A stretch of DNA of 44,932 nucleotides from Williamwhitmania sp. (GTDB lineage Bacteria; Bacteroidota; Bacteroidia; Bacteroidales; Williamwhitmaniaceae): contig DATKVT010000187.1 of NCBI GenBank assembly GCA_035529935.1, forward strand, positions 1 to 44,932, given 5' to 3'. Below the pieces are notes generated by a model. That model was given only the letters and a program-made list of their open reading frames with translations, was not told the DNA's origin and did no database searches. Positions within the stretch are counted from its first letter, which is position 1. The number at the start of each line of letters is the position of its first letter. Position numbers and translations under genes: made by a program. Below are positions 44,800 through 44,932 of this stretch, piece by piece.

Positions 44800-44932
44800 C
44801 CTTGAATGGTAAATATAGTAAAAGTTCTTTTAAACGATGCGTTTTAGGAGCCAGTCCAGAGGGTGCAAGTCCCTTGTGCGCGGAGTCGTGTCCGAACGGC
44901 GAGGCCCTCACGAGCATTTGCGAGTAACCACT
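44795..44932 (+). ncRNA. possible 5' end of a group II intron (truncated by window end)
   Basis: GTGTGCC at 44795 fits the group II 5' consensus GUGYG. Downstream, GGAGCCAGTCC followed by GAGGGTGCAAGTCCCTT (hairpin gaggg/ccctt with loop TGCAAGT) and a GC-rich multi-helix stretch resemble domain I of bacterial group II introns. No coding frame of quality covers it. Domains V/VI and the reverse transcriptase would lie beyond the window, so this cannot be confirmed here. A cobalamin riboswitch was considered and fits less well. Confidence 0.4.

Noticed and set aside
44660-44800. Canonical integron attC site
   Set aside because: No GTTRRRY or RYYYAAC core pair at the stem ends, and no integrase gene in the window. 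Kept only as a stem-loop of unknown type.
44742-44927. Short plus-strand open frame at the window end
   Set aside because: It crosses the right stem arm and the putative intron RNA. The peptide is Cys/Ser-rich with no family features, so it is probably a chance frame.
44845-44932. Cobalamin riboswitch suggested by GGGTGCAAGTCCC
   Set aside because: The expected following CCCGCCACTG-like B12 box and core helices are not seen, and no cobalamin gene follows in view. A group II intron fits better.

Overview
The window looks like chromosomal DNA from a strictly anaerobic or fermentative Bacteroidota, most likely in or near Bacteroidales. Evidence for this: a secreted C10 protease ends in a type IX secretion (T9SS) sorting domain; DUF3822 sits next to rsmD; the TerB-domain ABCG-type transporter and the NA37 nucleoid protein are typical of the phylum; and several start regions carry the Bacteroidota -7 element TAnnTTTG. 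The genus cannot be fixed from sequence alone.

Layout. 1-65: 3' end of a tRNA-Asp and its terminator. 209-2203 (minus): pseudopilin-like protein, DUF3822 and rsmD. 2288-6538 (plus): a RecD/Dda-type helicase and a secreted streptopain-like protease. 6619-13491 (minus): sugar-nucleotide operon, in transcription order ugd, UDP-xylose synthase, rfbA, rfbC, rfbD, phosphohexomutase, yjbQ; rfbB is not in it. 13766-23251 (plus): housekeeping and regulation, namely ribosomal protein S1, STAS protein, RNase Z, GMP synthase, S41 protease, DEAD-box helicase, and a SiaB/SiaC kinase-target pair. 23324-27776 (minus): a three-gene operon of lipoprotein, small secreted protein and a TerB-ABC transporter fusion. 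28362-35424: dipeptidyl peptidase, MATE exporter, TPR protein, monofunctional transglycosylase and a lipoprotein resembling a protease propeptide.

35503-40493 (minus) is the most distinctive metabolic block. Five tightly coupled genes (hdrC, hdrB, hdrA-like, a second small hdrC-like gene, and a membrane cytochrome-b/HdrD fusion) should form a heterodisulfide-reductase-like electron-transfer complex linking a soluble flavin/Fe-S module to the membrane quinone pool. No hydrogenase, formate dehydrogenase or sulfur gene lies beside it, so donor and acceptor are unknown.

40743 to the end becomes accessory in character: NA37 protein, an 8-bp tandem repeat, a run of four small hairpins, a long imperfect stem-loop, a SWIM zinc-finger protein, a 3' gene remnant, a ParDE toxin-antitoxin pair with a visible operator-overlapped promoter, a second long bulged stem-loop, and what may be the 5' end of a group II intron running off the window. 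The last 3 kb are the best place to look for a mobile or cassette-like system; the Hdr block is the best place to look for undescribed energy metabolism.
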